Positions 15,739-24,605 are shown, counted from the stretch's first letter. The stretch is DNA of 34,812 bases from a bacterium (GCA_027310405.1 DAIDAX010000004.1:1-34812); one strand, 5' to 3'. Notes: a model not told the origin generated them from the sequence alone. Numbers and translations: made by a program.

Positions 15739-18032
15739 TGGCTACTGAAGAAAAAGAAATTCGTTTGAAAGTTGGAGAATTAACTGCACGTGAAGAAGCT
15801 GGAAGAGGAGTTGTGAGAATCGATTCTGCGAACATGTCAAAACTTTCCATACACGAAGGAGACATTGTCGAGCTCGAGGGAAAGAGAAAGACTGCTGCGA
15901 TTGCTGTTCGTGCTTATCCTGCTGATGTCGGAATGAACATTATACGAATGGATGGAATCACTCGAAGAAATTCTGGATCTGGAGTTGGAGAAATTGTAAG
16001 AATTCGAAAGTCGGATGTGAAAGAAGCAAGAAAAGTTACGATAGCTCCTGCGGAAAAAGGGATGATCATTCATGTTTCTCCAAACTTGATTAAACAAAAT
16101 ATTTATTTGCGTCCAGTTATGAAAGGCGACATCATTATTCCATCTCCTGTTGTGCGCAGACGTTCACGTGGTGGAAATATTTTTGAAGAATTTTTTGGAG
16201 TGGACTTTGAAGATTTCTTTTCTCCCTTCACTCCATTTCCAGCTGAAACGAGATTTGTTGTAACGCATGTTGAACCGAAAGAAGCAATTGTAAAAATTAC
16301 AGACGCTACTGAACTAGAAATTTTACCGGAACTCCCAGAATCGATGAAACTTGAAGAACGTGCAATACCTGCAGTAACTTACGAAGATATCGGTGGAATG
16401 CGAACTGTCATACAAAAAGTTCGTGAAATGATTGAGCTTCCACTGCGACATCCTGAATTGTTCGAACGTCTTGGTGTAGAACCACCGAAGGGAGTTTTAC
16501 TCTACGGACCACCGGGAACTGGGAAAACTTTGCTGGCGAAAGCTGTAGCGAACGAAGCTGGAGCTAATTTCATTTCGATATCAGGTCCAGAAATCATGAG
16601 CAAGTGGTACGGACAATCTGAAGAGAACTTGCGAAAAATTTTCGAGGAAGCAGAAAAAAATGCGCCTTCAATAATTTTCATCGACGAACTCGATTCAATT
16701 GCTCCAAAAAGAGAAGAGGTTACTGGGGAGGTTGAACGAAGAGTTGTTTCACAACTGTTGACCTTGTTGGATGGACTGAAGAAACGTGGAAAAGTAATAA
16801 TTATCGCAGCTACGAATAGACCGAACGCAGTCGATCCTGCTCTGCGAAGACCAGGAAGATTCGACAGAGAAATTGAAATTCCTGTGCCAGACAGAATCGG
16901 ACGTTTGGAAATTTTGAAAATTCATTCACGAAACATGCCGATGTCTAAAGACGTTGACTTGCAGTGGCTCGCAGACATAACTTACGGATATGTTGGTGCG
17001 GATCTTTGGGCGCTTGCAAAAGAAGCAGCAATGTCTGCGTTGCGTAGAGTTCTTCCAGACATAAAATGGAAAGAAGAAACCGAGCTTCCGAAAGAAGTCA
17101 TGGAGAAACTTGTAGTGACGAAAGAAGATTTCACAAACGCTTTGCATATGGTTGAACCTTCTGCAATGCGAGAAGTTCTTGTAGAAATTCCGAAAGTTAA
17201 GTGGGACCAAATTGGTGGACTGGATGAAGTAAAAGAAGTTTTGAAGGAAATGGTTGAATGGCCACTGAAGTATGCAGATAGTTTTACAAGAATGGGTATC
17301 GAACCTCCGCGAGGAATTCTTTTGTACGGACCGCCGGGAACTGGGAAAACTTTGCTGGCGAAAGCTGTTGCGAATGAAAGCGGTGCAAACTTCATTTCAA
17401 TTAAGGGACCAGAACTTCGCAGCAAGTGGGTTGGAGAAAGTGAGAGAATGGTTCGTGATTTGTTCAGACGCGCAAAGCAAGTTTCGCCTTGTATAATTTT
17501 CTTCGATGAGATTGATGCACTTGCACCAAGAAGAGGTGCTATGTACGGAGAACATGCAACAGAAAGCATCGTTTCGCAACTGTTGACAGAAATGTCTGGT
17601 TTGGAAGAATTGAAAGGAGTTGTCGTGATTGCTGCGACAAACAGACCAGACATGATTGATCCGGCTTTACTTCGTCCTGGAAGATTCGATAGACAAGTGT
17701 TGGTTCCTGCTCCAGATGAAAAAGAAAGATTGGAAATTTTCAAAGTGCACACGAAGAATGTTCCGTTGAAAAGTGTGAGCTTGGATCATCTTGCGAAAAT
17801 AACTGAAGGATTTTCTGGTGCGGATATAGAAGCTCTCGTGCGAGAATCTGCAATGAGTGCGTTAAGAGAAAACATAAAGTCGAAGGAAATAAAGATGAAA
17901 AATTTCGAGGAAGCTTTGAAGAAAGCGACACCGAGCATCACAAAAGAAGTCAAGACCTACTACGATAAGTTTATTGAGCGTCAGAGAAAGATTCGAGAGA
18001 AGGAAGAAGAGGCAATCGCTTACATTGGGTGA
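15738..18032 (+). CDS. cdc48: Cdc48/VAT-type double AAA+ ATPase ending in -YIG
   Basis: A hexameric unfoldase. The N-terminal double-psi barrel and CDC48_2 domains span ~1-190. D1 has Walker A GPPGTGKT at 257-264 and Walker [11 protein letters not shown]2 has Walker A at 531-538 and Walker [10 protein letters not shown], with R-finger segments RRPGRFDRE and LRPGRFDRQ. The track starts at TTG 15735; ATG at 15738 is preferred, after GAGGAGG. The C-terminus is EEAIAYIG. Eukaryotic p97 ends in LYG, and proteasome-docking ATPases have a penultimate Tyr; here Tyr is third from the end. The downstream HExxH gene ends the same way. Confidence 0.97.
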   Translation: MATEEKEIRLKVGELTAREEAGRGVVRIDSANMSKLSIHEGDIVELEGKRKTAAIAVRAYPADVGMNIIRMDGITRRNSGSGVGEIVRIRKSDVKEARKVTIAPAEKGMIIHVSPNLIKQNIYLRPVMKGDIIIPSPVVRRRSRGGNIFEEFFGVDFEDFFSPFTPFPAETRFVVTHVEPKEAIVKITDATELEILPELPESMKLEERAIPAVTYEDIGGMRTVIQKVREMIELPLRHPELFERLGVEPPKGVLLYGPPGTGKTLLAKAVANEAGANFISISGPEIMSKWYGQSEENLRKIFEEAEKNAPSIIFIDELDSIAPKREEVTGEVERRVVSQLLTLLDGLKKRGKVIIIAATNRPNAVDPALRRPGRFDREIEIPVPDRIGRLEILKIHSRNMPMSKDVDLQWLADITYGYVGADLWALAKEAAMSALRRVLPDIKWKEETELPKEVMEKLVVTKEDFTNALHMVEPSAMREVLVEIPKVKWDQIGGLDEVKEVLKEMVEWPLKYADSFTRMGIEPPRGILLYGPPGTGKTLLAKAVANESGANFISIKGPELRSKWVGESERMVRDLFRRAKQVSPCIIFFDEIDALAPRRGAMYGEHATESIVSQLLTEMSGLEELKGVVVIAATNRPDMIDPALLRPGRFDRQVLVPAPDEKERLEIFKVHTKNVPLKSVSLDHLAKITEGFSGADIEALVRESAMSALRENIKSKEIKMKNFEEALKKATPSITKEVKTYYDKFIERQRKIREKEEEAIAYIG

Positions 18033-18038
18033 AGAAAA

Positions 18039-18539
18039 ATGAAAAAGAATTTTTCAAAACAACTCGAAGAAGTAGAAAATTTATCACAAATGTTTTCTCT
18101 AGTGAAAGAAGTCGTCAGAATTTTTACGGGAAGAGAGCGAGCGGGTCTGATGGTCGGATTTGCTGATTTGGGTGGTGAACCTGGCGCGTTCATTGGTGCA
18201 TTTCATCCAGTCGGATCAAATTTGATTGTCTTGAACAAGACTCCAATGCGTGTTGTTGAAGCAACTCGTCCAGAATTGTACAAAGAATATTGTTTCCACT
18301 TGATTTTACACGAATATTTGCATTCGATTGGAATTCTCGACGAACAGAAAAATAGAATTGCAACTACACTAATTTCTAAAATGGCTTTTGGAGAAAATCA
18401 TCCTGTGACAATCATTTCTAAAGATATGCCCGCGTTGTTTCCTGAAGTGATGATGTCAACTTTTATGTGGCGACATCTACCGATTCGAAATATAGAAATA
18501 GCAAACATTGATGAACCAAACGTAAACTATATCGGCTAG
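18039..18539 (+). CDS. Short metzincin-like (HExxHxxGxxD) protein ending in -YIG
   Basis: 166 aa, no signal peptide. H91-E92-YL-H95-SI-G98-IL-D101 gives the pattern HExxHxxGxxD, a zinc site seen in snapalysin-like metzincins, preceded by a helix (ELYKEYCFHLIL) and followed by helix and MMSTF, which could be a Met-turn region. It starts 6 bases after cdc48, so co-transcription is likely. Its last residues, NVNYIG, match the Cdc48 tail. It may be a cytoplasmic Cdc48-linked peptidase; activity is untested. Confidence 0.75.
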   Translation: MKKNFSKQLEEVENLSQMFSLVKEVVRIFTGRERAGLMVGFADLGGEPGAFIGAFHPVGSNLIVLNKTPMRVVEATRPELYKEYCFHLILHEYLHSIGILDEQKNRIATTLISKMAFGENHPVTIISKDMPALFPEVMMSTFMWRHLPIRNIEIANIDEPNVNYIG

Positions 18540-19021
18540 ATTTTCAAGTTAAGTTTCTTGATTATTTCTTCGCAGACAACAAGATCGTCGATTGCGTGCT
18601 CAACAATTTTGTCGTATTGTTTGAGTTCGAAGAGAGTTGGTATGTGCCTTCCAGTTACTGGAGATTTCCTTGGAATTGAAAGTTCTTTCAACCAATTGTC
18701 CAAACCGTGATTATTTTTTTGAAATTCAGTTAGTTCTACCCAATTTTTGGAATCAACAAGTTTCAGTAAATTGTCCGTAAGTTTTTTGTTCATCAACATT
18801 CGTGCAAGAAGAAAATTTACATCAAACCTTGAGATGTTATAGCCAACAATTTTCTCGTTAGAATTTTTTATGTAATCGAAAAATTTTTCAATAATTTTTG
18901 TTTCGTCATTTTCTTCCCACAACTTCCACATAACTATTTTACCATCGTGCTTTAACTGAACTGTGAGAACTTTGTCTCTAACTGGATTTAGTCCAGTCGT
19001 CTCTATGTCGAATAGTATCAT
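18536..19021 (-). CDS. DEDD-family 3'-5' exonuclease-like protein (RNase H fold)
   Basis: Exo I motif FDIETTGLNP, Exo II GYNISRFDVNFL and Exo III-like HAIDDLVVCEE are in order; in Exo III a His stands where DEDDy enzymes have Tyr. About 161 aa, a single domain. The track start at 19132 would run into the RNase H gene. ATG at 19021 (MILFDIETT) is preferred, with TATA-like TTTCTATATAG about 25 bases upstream. It resembles YprB/RNase_H_2 proteins. Its stop shares the CTAG quartet with the convergent metzincin-like gene. Confidence 0.82.
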   Translation of the reverse strand: MILFDIETTGLNPVRDKVLTVQLKHDGKIVMWKLWEENDETKIIEKFFDYIKNSNEKIVGYNISRFDVNFLLARMLMNKKLTDNLLKLVDSKNWVELTEFQKNNHGLDNWLKELSIPRKSPVTGRHIPTLFELKQYDKIVEHAIDDLVVCEEIIKKLNLKI

Positions 19022-19058
19022 AACTGTCAGTACGCTAGCTATATAGAAAAACTTTTCC

Positions 19059-19523
19059 TCAGTTTGCTTCGTGCTTCTGTTCCAGTACGCTATTGGCGAG
19101 TAAATCTGCTTTGGAGTTTTTCTCGCGATCAATCTGAAACCAGCGAACTACTTTGAAAAATCCTTCGAGCATCTTTATCTGAATGAGAAGTTCCATTAGT
19201 TTTCGTTTTCTTATTCTGTATCTTCCATTCAATTGATTGACTAAAAGTTTGCTGTCGGTAAAAATCACAACTTTGTTTCTACAGTACTTCATCGCAATTT
19301 CCAGTGCACGTATTGCAGCTTGATATTCAGAAAGATTGTTTGTTGAGTTTCCAATAAATTCTTTGTACTCTTCCAAAACTTTTCCGGAATCGTCTTTGAC
19401 CATTATTCCGATCGCAGATGGACCAGGATTACCTTTGCTCGCGCCGTCGATGTTTATGTAGAGTGAATTGATGACGCGAAAATCTTTTTTGTTTTCGAAT
19501 TCGTTTGTAAGTTTTTGTTGCAT
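19059..19523 (-). CDS. Ribonuclease HI family protein (complete active site)
   Basis: Removes RNA from RNA/DNA hybrids. All four acidic positions are present: INIDGASKGNPGP, NLSEYQAAI, IFTDSKLLV and NSKADLLAN. About 154 aa. The track uses TTG at 19538; ATG at 19523 (MQQKLTN) is more likely. It sits just upstream of the exonuclease on the same strand. A paralogue lies at 19874-20212. Confidence 0.88.
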   Translation of the reverse strand: MQQKLTNEFENKKDFRVINSLYINIDGASKGNPGPSAIGIMVKDDSGKVLEEYKEFIGNSTNNLSEYQAAIRALEIAMKYCRNKVVIFTDSKLLVNQLNGRYRIRKRKLMELLIQIKMLEGFFKVVRWFQIDREKNSKADLLANSVLEQKHEAN

Positions 19524-19584
19524 GAAAAATAATTCCAAAAAGCGATTTGCATATCTCTATAGGAGAACTAAAAGTAGTACTTAC

Positions 19585-19842
19585 TCAGTCTTCTTCGTCT
19601 TCATCGTCGGGTTTGTCTTCGTGTTTCATTCTGTCTTCGATTTCAGGATACGGTTCTTGTCCAGCTTCTTCCTCTTCTTCTATGTCTTCCTCAGAACTTT
19701 CTCTTGGATCTTCTGAAACTTTGTGCTCCAAATCTTCCATCTCTGGAACTGAAACTTCTTCTTGTGCTTGTTTGAAAATTCTTTGCCTTAATTTACTTAG
19801 TGGAGTTTTCTGTTTTATTTTAGAAATTTTCTTTTTTGCCAT
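19585..19842 (-). CDS. Small charged protein with basic head and acidic tail (85 aa)
   Basis: The first ~25 residues are basic (MAKKKISKIKQK), possibly nucleic-acid binding. From residue ~40 it is dominated by Glu/Asp and ends DDEDEED; probably disordered. No family is recognised. It sits between two RNase H-like genes on the same strand. Confidence 0.55.
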   Translation of the reverse strand: MAKKKISKIKQKTPLSKLRQRIFKQAQEEVSVPEMEDLEHKVSEDPRESSEEDIEEEEEAGQEPYPEIEDRMKHEDKPDDEDEED

Positions 19843-19873
19843 GGAAAAAAATTTGTCGGATGTATTTAAATTC

Positions 19874-20212
19874 TTATCCTAAGATTTTCCCAGCTTTATT
19901 TTTTTCTCTCGGAACATTAACGAAAGAAACTGTTCTTCCTTTTGACAAATTCCAAACTTCTTCTGCCAGTTTTCTCAAATCGTCGTCTTTGATTGCATAC
20001 TTCATCTGTAATTGATTCACAATCAATTGGCTGTCGGAAATTACCTCAATGTCCTCTTTTGGAAAAGCTTTCAGCGCTTCAATCACAGCCAGATATTCTG
20101 CGACATTGTTCGTAATTCCTTTCTTCTGAAAGATTTCCACTTCATTTGTGTCTTCTACAACGTATATGTACTTTCCAGTTTTTCCAGAGCCATCTGTGTA
20201 GATTCGAAGCAT
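19874..20212 (-). CDS. Second RNase HI-like protein, lacking the last catalytic Asp
   Basis: 112 aa. IYTDGSG, NVAEYLAVI and VISDSQLIV carry the first three acidic residues. The final motif reads REKNKAGKILG where the paralogue has REKNSKADLLAN, so the fourth Asp is Gly and the C-terminal helix is cut short. It may be weakly active, metal-altered or a hybrid-binding protein. ATG at 20212 is chosen over the track's TTG. Confidence 0.82.
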   Translation of the reverse strand: MLRIYTDGSGKTGKYIYVVEDTNEVEIFQKKGITNNVAEYLAVIEALKAFPKEDIEVISDSQLIVNQLQMKYAIKDDDLRKLAEEVWNLSKGRTVSFVNVPREKNKAGKILG

Positions 20213-20228
20213 TTTCAACAACAATTAA

Positions 20229-20236
20229 TTTATAAA
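20229..20236 (+). promoter_or_regulatory. TATA box of the minD-like gene
   Basis: The palindromic TTTATAAA lies 30 bases (centre) before ATG 20263. A start near 20258 would exclude ATG 20248, which supports the shorter protein. The palindrome could also be read toward the divergent RNase H-like gene, but the spacing there (20 bases) is short. Confidence 0.5.
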
Positions 20237-20262
20237 AGCCCAAATTTATGTTATCGGTTTTG

Positions 20263-21105
20263 ATGACGCGAGTAATCGGAATTTGTAGCGGAAAGGGTGG
20301 AGTTGGAAAAACTACAGTAGCGACGAACCTTTCTATAGCTCTCAAGGATTTGGGAAAAAGAATTCTGATCATCGATTGCAATCTTTCGACTCCACATTTG
20401 GCTTACTATCTCGGAGCGACAGACTACAAATACACACTAAATGATGCACTTCAAGGTAAAGTTGATATAACTTCAACAGTCACACCTTATTATGGAATGA
20501 AATTTATCCCAGCTTCACTTGATATGAAAGATCTAGTTGCAATCGATCCGATGTCGTTCAAAAAACATTTGAAGAAAATTCTTGCATCTAAAAATTTGGA
20601 TTTTGTGATTTTGGATTCTGCACCTGGGTTGGGAAGAGAAGCTGTAACAGTTCTCGATGCAGCAGATGAAATTATTTTTGTGACAAATCCTTTCGCTCCA
20701 ACAATCAACGATGTCATGCGTTCGCTTGATGTTTTGAAAGAATTGAAAGGTGGTAAGAATGTCAGCATAGTATTGAACATGGTTACTGGAAATCCGCATG
20801 AAATTTCTGCTAACAGTATAAATGATTTGACGCATATTCCTGTTGTTGGAGAAATTCCTTTTGATCAGAATGTTATTTTGAGTATGGTTTCCAAAAGTCC
20901 AATCATAAATTACAAGTCATCATCAGATGCTAGTCTTGGCATCAGAGCATTAGCTGCGCATCTTGTTGGTGCCGAATTTAAGATGCCAGCGCATGTAAAA
21001 GTCAAAAAGGTTTTACAGAAGATGAAAAATTATTTCACTCCACAAAAAGTTTCTATGCCACAAGATGAAGAATCTGTTAAGGAAGAAGTTTTCATACAGA
21101 AATGA
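20263..21105 (+). CDS. MinD/ParA-family P-loop ATPase
   Basis: A deviant Walker A motif (ICSGKGGVGKTT) with the signature Lys, then FVILDSAPGLGREA (Walker B) and FVTNPFAPTINDV mark the MinD subgroup. A C-terminal amphipathic/basic segment (VKVKKVLQKMKNYF) could bind membrane, as in MinD, before an acidic end. Archaeal MinD-like proteins organise polar or membrane complexes rather than division alone. The next gene, 4 bases on, is a membrane protein and a plausible partner. The track's start at 20248 is an alternative. Confidence 0.9.
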   Translation: MTRVIGICSGKGGVGKTTVATNLSIALKDLGKRILIIDCNLSTPHLAYYLGATDYKYTLNDALQGKVDITSTVTPYYGMKFIPASLDMKDLVAIDPMSFKKHLKKILASKNLDFVILDSAPGLGREAVTVLDAADEIIFVTNPFAPTINDVMRSLDVLKELKGGKNVSIVLNMVTGNPHEISANSINDLTHIPVVGEIPFDQNVILSMVSKSPIINYKSSSDASLGIRALAAHLVGAEFKMPAHVKVKKVLQKMKNYFTPQKVSMPQDEESVKEEVFIQK

Positions 21106-21109
21106 TTTC

Positions 21110-21841
21110 ATGAATTGGAAAAAATTTGCACGTCCAATATCAGCTTTCCTTTTTGATTTGTTCCTCTTGGTTTCAATCGGTTATTATACTCTTGTGCAAC
21201 TCACTCAACCAGATAATCTTAAAACGGTTTTGACAGAAACTGTTTCTTCGCAGACTGACCAAACTTACAATCAAGTATTACAGTATTGTCAACAACCAAG
21301 TTCAACATCGGTTTCGTTTAACATAACTGAAAATCAAACGGTGACAATAAGCTGCTCAGACATTCGGCAGGGAAAAAACGTTTTCATTACGTCCATTGTG
21401 AATCAAATCTTCAGCACAGTCTACTACAAAAATTACACTTGCGAGTTCTTCCAATGTTTACAGCAAGGACAGTTTCCACAAAACATGTTAGTTGTGTTCT
21501 CAGCTTATGGAAATTCTTTTTTCAGCGAAATACTTCTTTACTCTGTGATAGCGACAATAATTTTTGCAGTGATACTAATTGTTTCTTATGAGACGATGGT
21601 TGACAGACTTAAAGGATTTGGAAAAACTCTTTTATCTGAAGGTATTCCCTTTCTAATTTTAACATTTTTAATTGGTGGACTTCTATCTAGCCTACTTCCG
21701 CAGAATTTAGCATCTGTAACATCCGGAATTTCAACCCAACTGACTTCGACTACACAATACATATTTGTCGCTATGGTACTTGTTGGTGCTGTTCTCTACA
21801 CTACGGGAGTTTTACTGCAGAGAAGACAAAATAGAAAATAA
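21110..21841 (+). CDS. Membrane protein with large extracytoplasmic loop, MinD-linked
   Basis: About 243 aa. One N-terminal segment (AFLFDLFLLVSIGYYTL), a ~100-residue outward domain with several NxT/NxS sequons and four or five Cys (possible disulfides), then three hydrophobic segments and a basic RRQNRK tail. ATG 21110 is used; the track's 21065 start would overlap minD. No family is recognised. The 4-base gap suggests it works with the MinD-like ATPase. Confidence 0.75.
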   Translation: MNWKKFARPISAFLFDLFLLVSIGYYTLVQLTQPDNLKTVLTETVSSQTDQTYNQVLQYCQQPSSTSVSFNITENQTVTISCSDIRQGKNVFITSIVNQIFSTVYYKNYTCEFFQCLQQGQFPQNMLVVFSAYGNSFFSEILLYSVIATIIFAVILIVSYETMVDRLKGFGKTLLSEGIPFLILTFLIGGLLSSLLPQNLASVTSGISTQLTSTTQYIFVAMVLVGAVLYTTGVLLQRRQNRK

Positions 21842-21851
21842 ATTTCCAAAC

Positions 21852-22004
21852 TCAGCCTATATAGTTAAGATCTTTTTCGTGCTCTTTGTGCAATTCGATG
21901 TATTTTTGTAATTGCTCTTCGACAAAATCTTCCATCGTTTTTGCACGTTTGGATTTCTTCATCTTTTTTTTCGGTCTCCATTCAAGGTGAACGTGCTGGT
22001 GCAT
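21852..22004 (-). CDS. Small basic helical protein (50 aa) ending in -YIG
   Basis: From ATG 22004 the protein reads MHQHVHLEWRPKKKMKK..., then a predicted helix (TMEDFVEEQLQKYIELHKEH) and the tail KDLNYIG. The track start (22049) is TTG; a minus-strand TATA-like TTTTTAAAC about 25 bases before 22004 favours the short form. No family is recognised. The tail matches Cdc48, the metzincin-like protein and the SecB-like protein. It looks like an adaptor: a basic head, a short helix and a tag. Confidence 0.6.
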   Translation of the reverse strand: MHQHVHLEWRPKKKMKKSKRAKTMEDFVEEQLQKYIELHKEHEKDLNYIG

Positions 22005-22069
22005 ATATAATTTATTTGGGCGAAAGTTTAAAAATAGTTTACTATTCAAAAAATTTAGAGTGAGAAACG

Positions 22070-22213
22070 ATGAAAGCCAAATGTTTTTGTCCGGAACACG
22101 GAAAATTGAGTTTGGATTTGATAAATATTAAAAATGGTGTACCGGTTTGTGGAAAATGTTCGAAGGAACTCGAATTTGCAGACGTCAGACCGAAAAGCGT
22201 GAAGAAAAAATAA
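22070..22213 (+). CDS. Tiny zinc-ribbon-like protein (47 aa, not in the ORF track)
   Basis: MKAKCFCPEHGKL... carries CxC...H in the first dozen residues and CGKC at 27-30, a likely four-ligand zinc site, then a Lys-rich end (SVKKK). ATG at 22070, stop TAA at 22211. It lies between divergent and convergent genes with no overlap, and its Cys pairs support it as real. Function unknown. Confidence 0.6.
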   Translation: MKAKCFCPEHGKLSLDLINIKNGVPVCGKCSKELEFADVRPKSVKKK

Positions 22214-22214
22214 T

Positions 22215-23006
22215 TCATTCTCTATAACTGTAGAACATAACCAAGTAACCGTCAGAATCACGAATCGTTAGAGTGTCTTTATCATTATTCCAAATTGGGT
22301 ATGTTGCATTCCAAAATAATTTTTCCTGAGAATTTTTTCCAGCACCAGAGAAAACAGTGAGTGTTTGTTGCGAATTTAGTTGACTGGAGGGAAAAGTGAA
22401 CCTATTATACGAATCGTCTTTGACTTGCCAGTTTTCCAAATCGATTGTAAAGTTACAAGAGTTCTTTAATATGAAATATTCATCGTTCATATTTTCTGCA
22501 TCATTTCCTTTCGCATTCCAATTGAACTTGTAAAGGCCGATACACATAGAATATTGCGAGTGATTCCAAATACCCAAACTATTTTCACGCGCAAATTTTT
22601 CTGCTGCAAAAAATTCGTTTGCATATTTATTGTCTGGAGAAAAAACATACGCTGCTGCCAGACCACTTTTTACCATCTCCAAATTTACAAACCTATCTTC
22701 GAAATAAACGTAACGAAGTAATCTGCCGTAAGTATCTTTGTTCGTCACATCCTTCTCAAGTCTCACTTGTTGCCCTTCTAAAAATTTCAAAGCATTGGCA
22801 GCTTCTTGAAAGAAAGGTTGATTGTGTTCCGGAGCATCTATTTCCAAAAGTCTAACTGTGTCGCCATTTGCAAGATCGAGTGTATCTCCATCAACAATTT
22901 TTGAAACTGTAAGTGTTATTGATTTGTTAGTCGAGTGGGTGAAATAAAAATAAATACCGAACAACAATACAAAAAAGAAAATTATTGAAATTATTTTCCA
23001 GCGCAT
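22215..23006 (-). CDS. Exported staphylococcal-nuclease-like protein with lamin-tail-like C-terminal domain
   Basis: A single N-terminal hydrophobic segment (signal or anchor) precedes an SNase domain: KIVDGDTLDLANGDTVRL, LLEIDAPEH, TYGRLLRYV, and FARENSLGIW. Residues ~165-263 form a beta-rich domain (NDEYFILKNSC...IDLENWQVKD...FTFPSSQL) typical of LTD domains. It should cut nucleic acid outside the cell. ATG 23006 (MRWKIIS) is preferred over TTG 23021. SNase-LTD fusions occur in secreted bacterial and archaeal nucleases. It may supply nucleotides to a host-dependent cell. Confidence 0.9.
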   Translation of the reverse strand: MRWKIISIIFFFVLLFGIYFYFTHSTNKSITLTVSKIVDGDTLDLANGDTVRLLEIDAPEHNQPFFQEAANALKFLEGQQVRLEKDVTNKDTYGRLLRYVYFEDRFVNLEMVKSGLAAAYVFSPDNKYANEFFAAEKFARENSLGIWNHSQYSMCIGLYKFNWNAKGNDAENMNDEYFILKNSCNFTIDLENWQVKDDSYNRFTFPSSQLNSQQTLTVFSGAGKNSQEKLFWNATYPIWNNDKDTLTIRDSDGYLVMFYSYRE

Positions 23007-23050
23007 AAAATTTTCTAGCAATAGTCAATCGATTATAGTTGTAGGAGCAC

Positions 23051-24229
23051 TCAAAGTGGTACTTTATTGATGAATTTTTTAATCGATGTCTGTTCCTTCA
23101 AGCCTGCTACAAATTTACTTTTTGCAATCCATTTTCCAGAAGAAATCAGTCTCGAATTTATTTTTTCAATTGCTTGGCCAACTGTTGTAAATTTTTCTGG
23201 AGAAGTTTCAAAAGCGCCACGCACAGTTTCTCTGAGTTGCCATATTCCCATCGGTATGTCATAGCTTGGAAGTATTTCTCTCACGATGAGTATCGATGCT
23301 TGTCGTTTTATTTTCATTAAGTATTCGAGAACTGCAAGTCTGCCTGCATAAAATGCTCCATGTGTGTTTGTTGCGTAATCTTTTCTTCCCCAGTATTGTT
23401 CGTAGTCGGATCCTATCGATGGTTTTGGTAAATCAGAATTCCAAACTTCAACAAGTTCAAACTGATATTCTTTCGGAAGAACTAGAATTTCATAATGATT
23501 GCCGAGATACTCATTGTGGAAAAGTTGAATCTCATTTAATTCTGGAAAATCTTTTATCTTTTCTCTGAGACTTTTTCCAATTATGTCATCAACTGCAGTT
23601 ATACTCCATCTCGTCGGTACAAATTTTCTCTGTATTGGAACACCAATTAAACCAGCTGAAAAAATTTTTTGTATTCGTGAAGTTTGCAGTCCTTCAGAAT
23701 AAAGATCGATGACTGCATTGTTAGCTTTCAAATCCAAATCTGAAATTACATAATCGACTTTTCTTTCTACTGTAGGATTTTCTGTCAATCGCGCTTTTAC
23801 GATCGGTGCAGGATTTCCAATCGGTGCATGCCAAGGATTGAACATAAAATTAAATTTTGGATTTTTCCACAACTCAATCTCAACATCTGTTTGTTTTTTT
23901 GCCATAGCAACTTCTTGCGTTACTTCCTCAAGTTTTCCAGATGGTCGCCTCACCGAAGATGTTCTAAATCTTGAAAAAATCATTTGCCCGCGAAAATGGA
24001 GAATATCAGAAATGTTTGCTTGCATTTTATACCAATCTTCTGGAGAGTCGAGTATTGCTGCATTCTCAATATGCTGTGGTGGAGAAAGAATGCCTACGTT
24101 GACTTTCGGATAAAAAAATCTGCCAACAAAAATTGTCGGAGGTGATGTTCCTATAAATTCTTTTGCATTTTCGATAACTGTTTTCCAAAAACGAACTTTG
24201 TCGAGATACTTAGAATAATCAACTTTCAT
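23051..24229 (-). CDS. nre: Archaeal Nre DNA-repair protein with C-terminal PIP-box
   Basis: Matches Nre N- and C-terminal domains (DUF650/651): FVGRFFYPKVNVGILSPP, FSRFRTSSVRR, NPWHAPIGNP, RKFVPTRWSITAVDD, and the later LREIVREILPSYD-type region. Length 392 aa. The N-terminal zinc finger of some Nre proteins is absent. QTSIKKFI at residues 380-387 fits a PCNA-interacting peptide (QxxIxxFI), which in haloarchaeal Nre mediates PCNA binding. The protein acts in repair after DNA damage; chemistry is unknown. Confidence 0.9.
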   Translation of the reverse strand: MKVDYSKYLDKVRFWKTVIENAKEFIGTSPPTIFVGRFFYPKVNVGILSPPQHIENAAILDSPEDWYKMQANISDILHFRGQMIFSRFRTSSVRRPSGKLEEVTQEVAMAKKQTDVEIELWKNPKFNFMFNPWHAPIGNPAPIVKARLTENPTVERKVDYVISDLDLKANNAVIDLYSEGLQTSRIQKIFSAGLIGVPIQRKFVPTRWSITAVDDIIGKSLREKIKDFPELNEIQLFHNEYLGNHYEILVLPKEYQFELVEVWNSDLPKPSIGSDYEQYWGRKDYATNTHGAFYAGRLAVLEYLMKIKRQASILIVREILPSYDIPMGIWQLRETVRGAFETSPEKFTTVGQAIEKINSRLISSGKWIAKSKFVAGLKEQTSIKKFINKVPL

Positions 24230-24281
24230 GAAAAGCTATCGGAATTAAATCAAGATAAACTTTTTTGAAGTTTGTTTCAAG

Positions 24282-24530
24282 TTAGCTTGCTTTCGGATTT
24301 TTTTGCACGGTAAACTTTACATCAGACGGTTTTTCTGTTGCTGATTTAAAAATCTCTTTGTCTTCGTGACCAAATTTTTCAAAAATTTCTTCATCCGAAT
24401 ATTTAGAAGCACAATCTTTACATAGCGTAACTATTTTTTTAGTATCCTCATCACCGATGGTGTAAACCATTTTTTCTTCACCACAAATATCACATTTTCC
24501 CTCGAAAGGCAACGAAGGACGAAGTTTCAT
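24282..24530 (-). CDS. Small CxxC-CxxC zinc protein (82 aa)
   Basis: CDICGEEK and CKDCASKY form a four-Cys zinc ribbon in the first half; the rest is charged. No family is recognised. The track start at 24551 is TTG; ATG 24530 is preferred because TATA-like TTTATATTTT lies about 25-30 bases upstream. Confidence 0.68.
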   Translation of the reverse strand: MKLRPSLPFEGKCDICGEEKMVYTIGDEDTKKIVTLCKDCASKYSDEEIFEKFGHEDKEIFKSATEKPSDVKFTVQKNPKAS

Positions 24531-24605
24531 AAGAGAAATTATGCTTTTCAAAATATAAACGAGAAGCGACGAAAGAATTTAACTACAACTGTCCAGTTAA
24601 TTTTT

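Noticed and set aside
16982-17752. 256-aa minus-strand ORF
   Set aside because: Antisense shadow of the cdc48 D2 domain, caused by codon bias.
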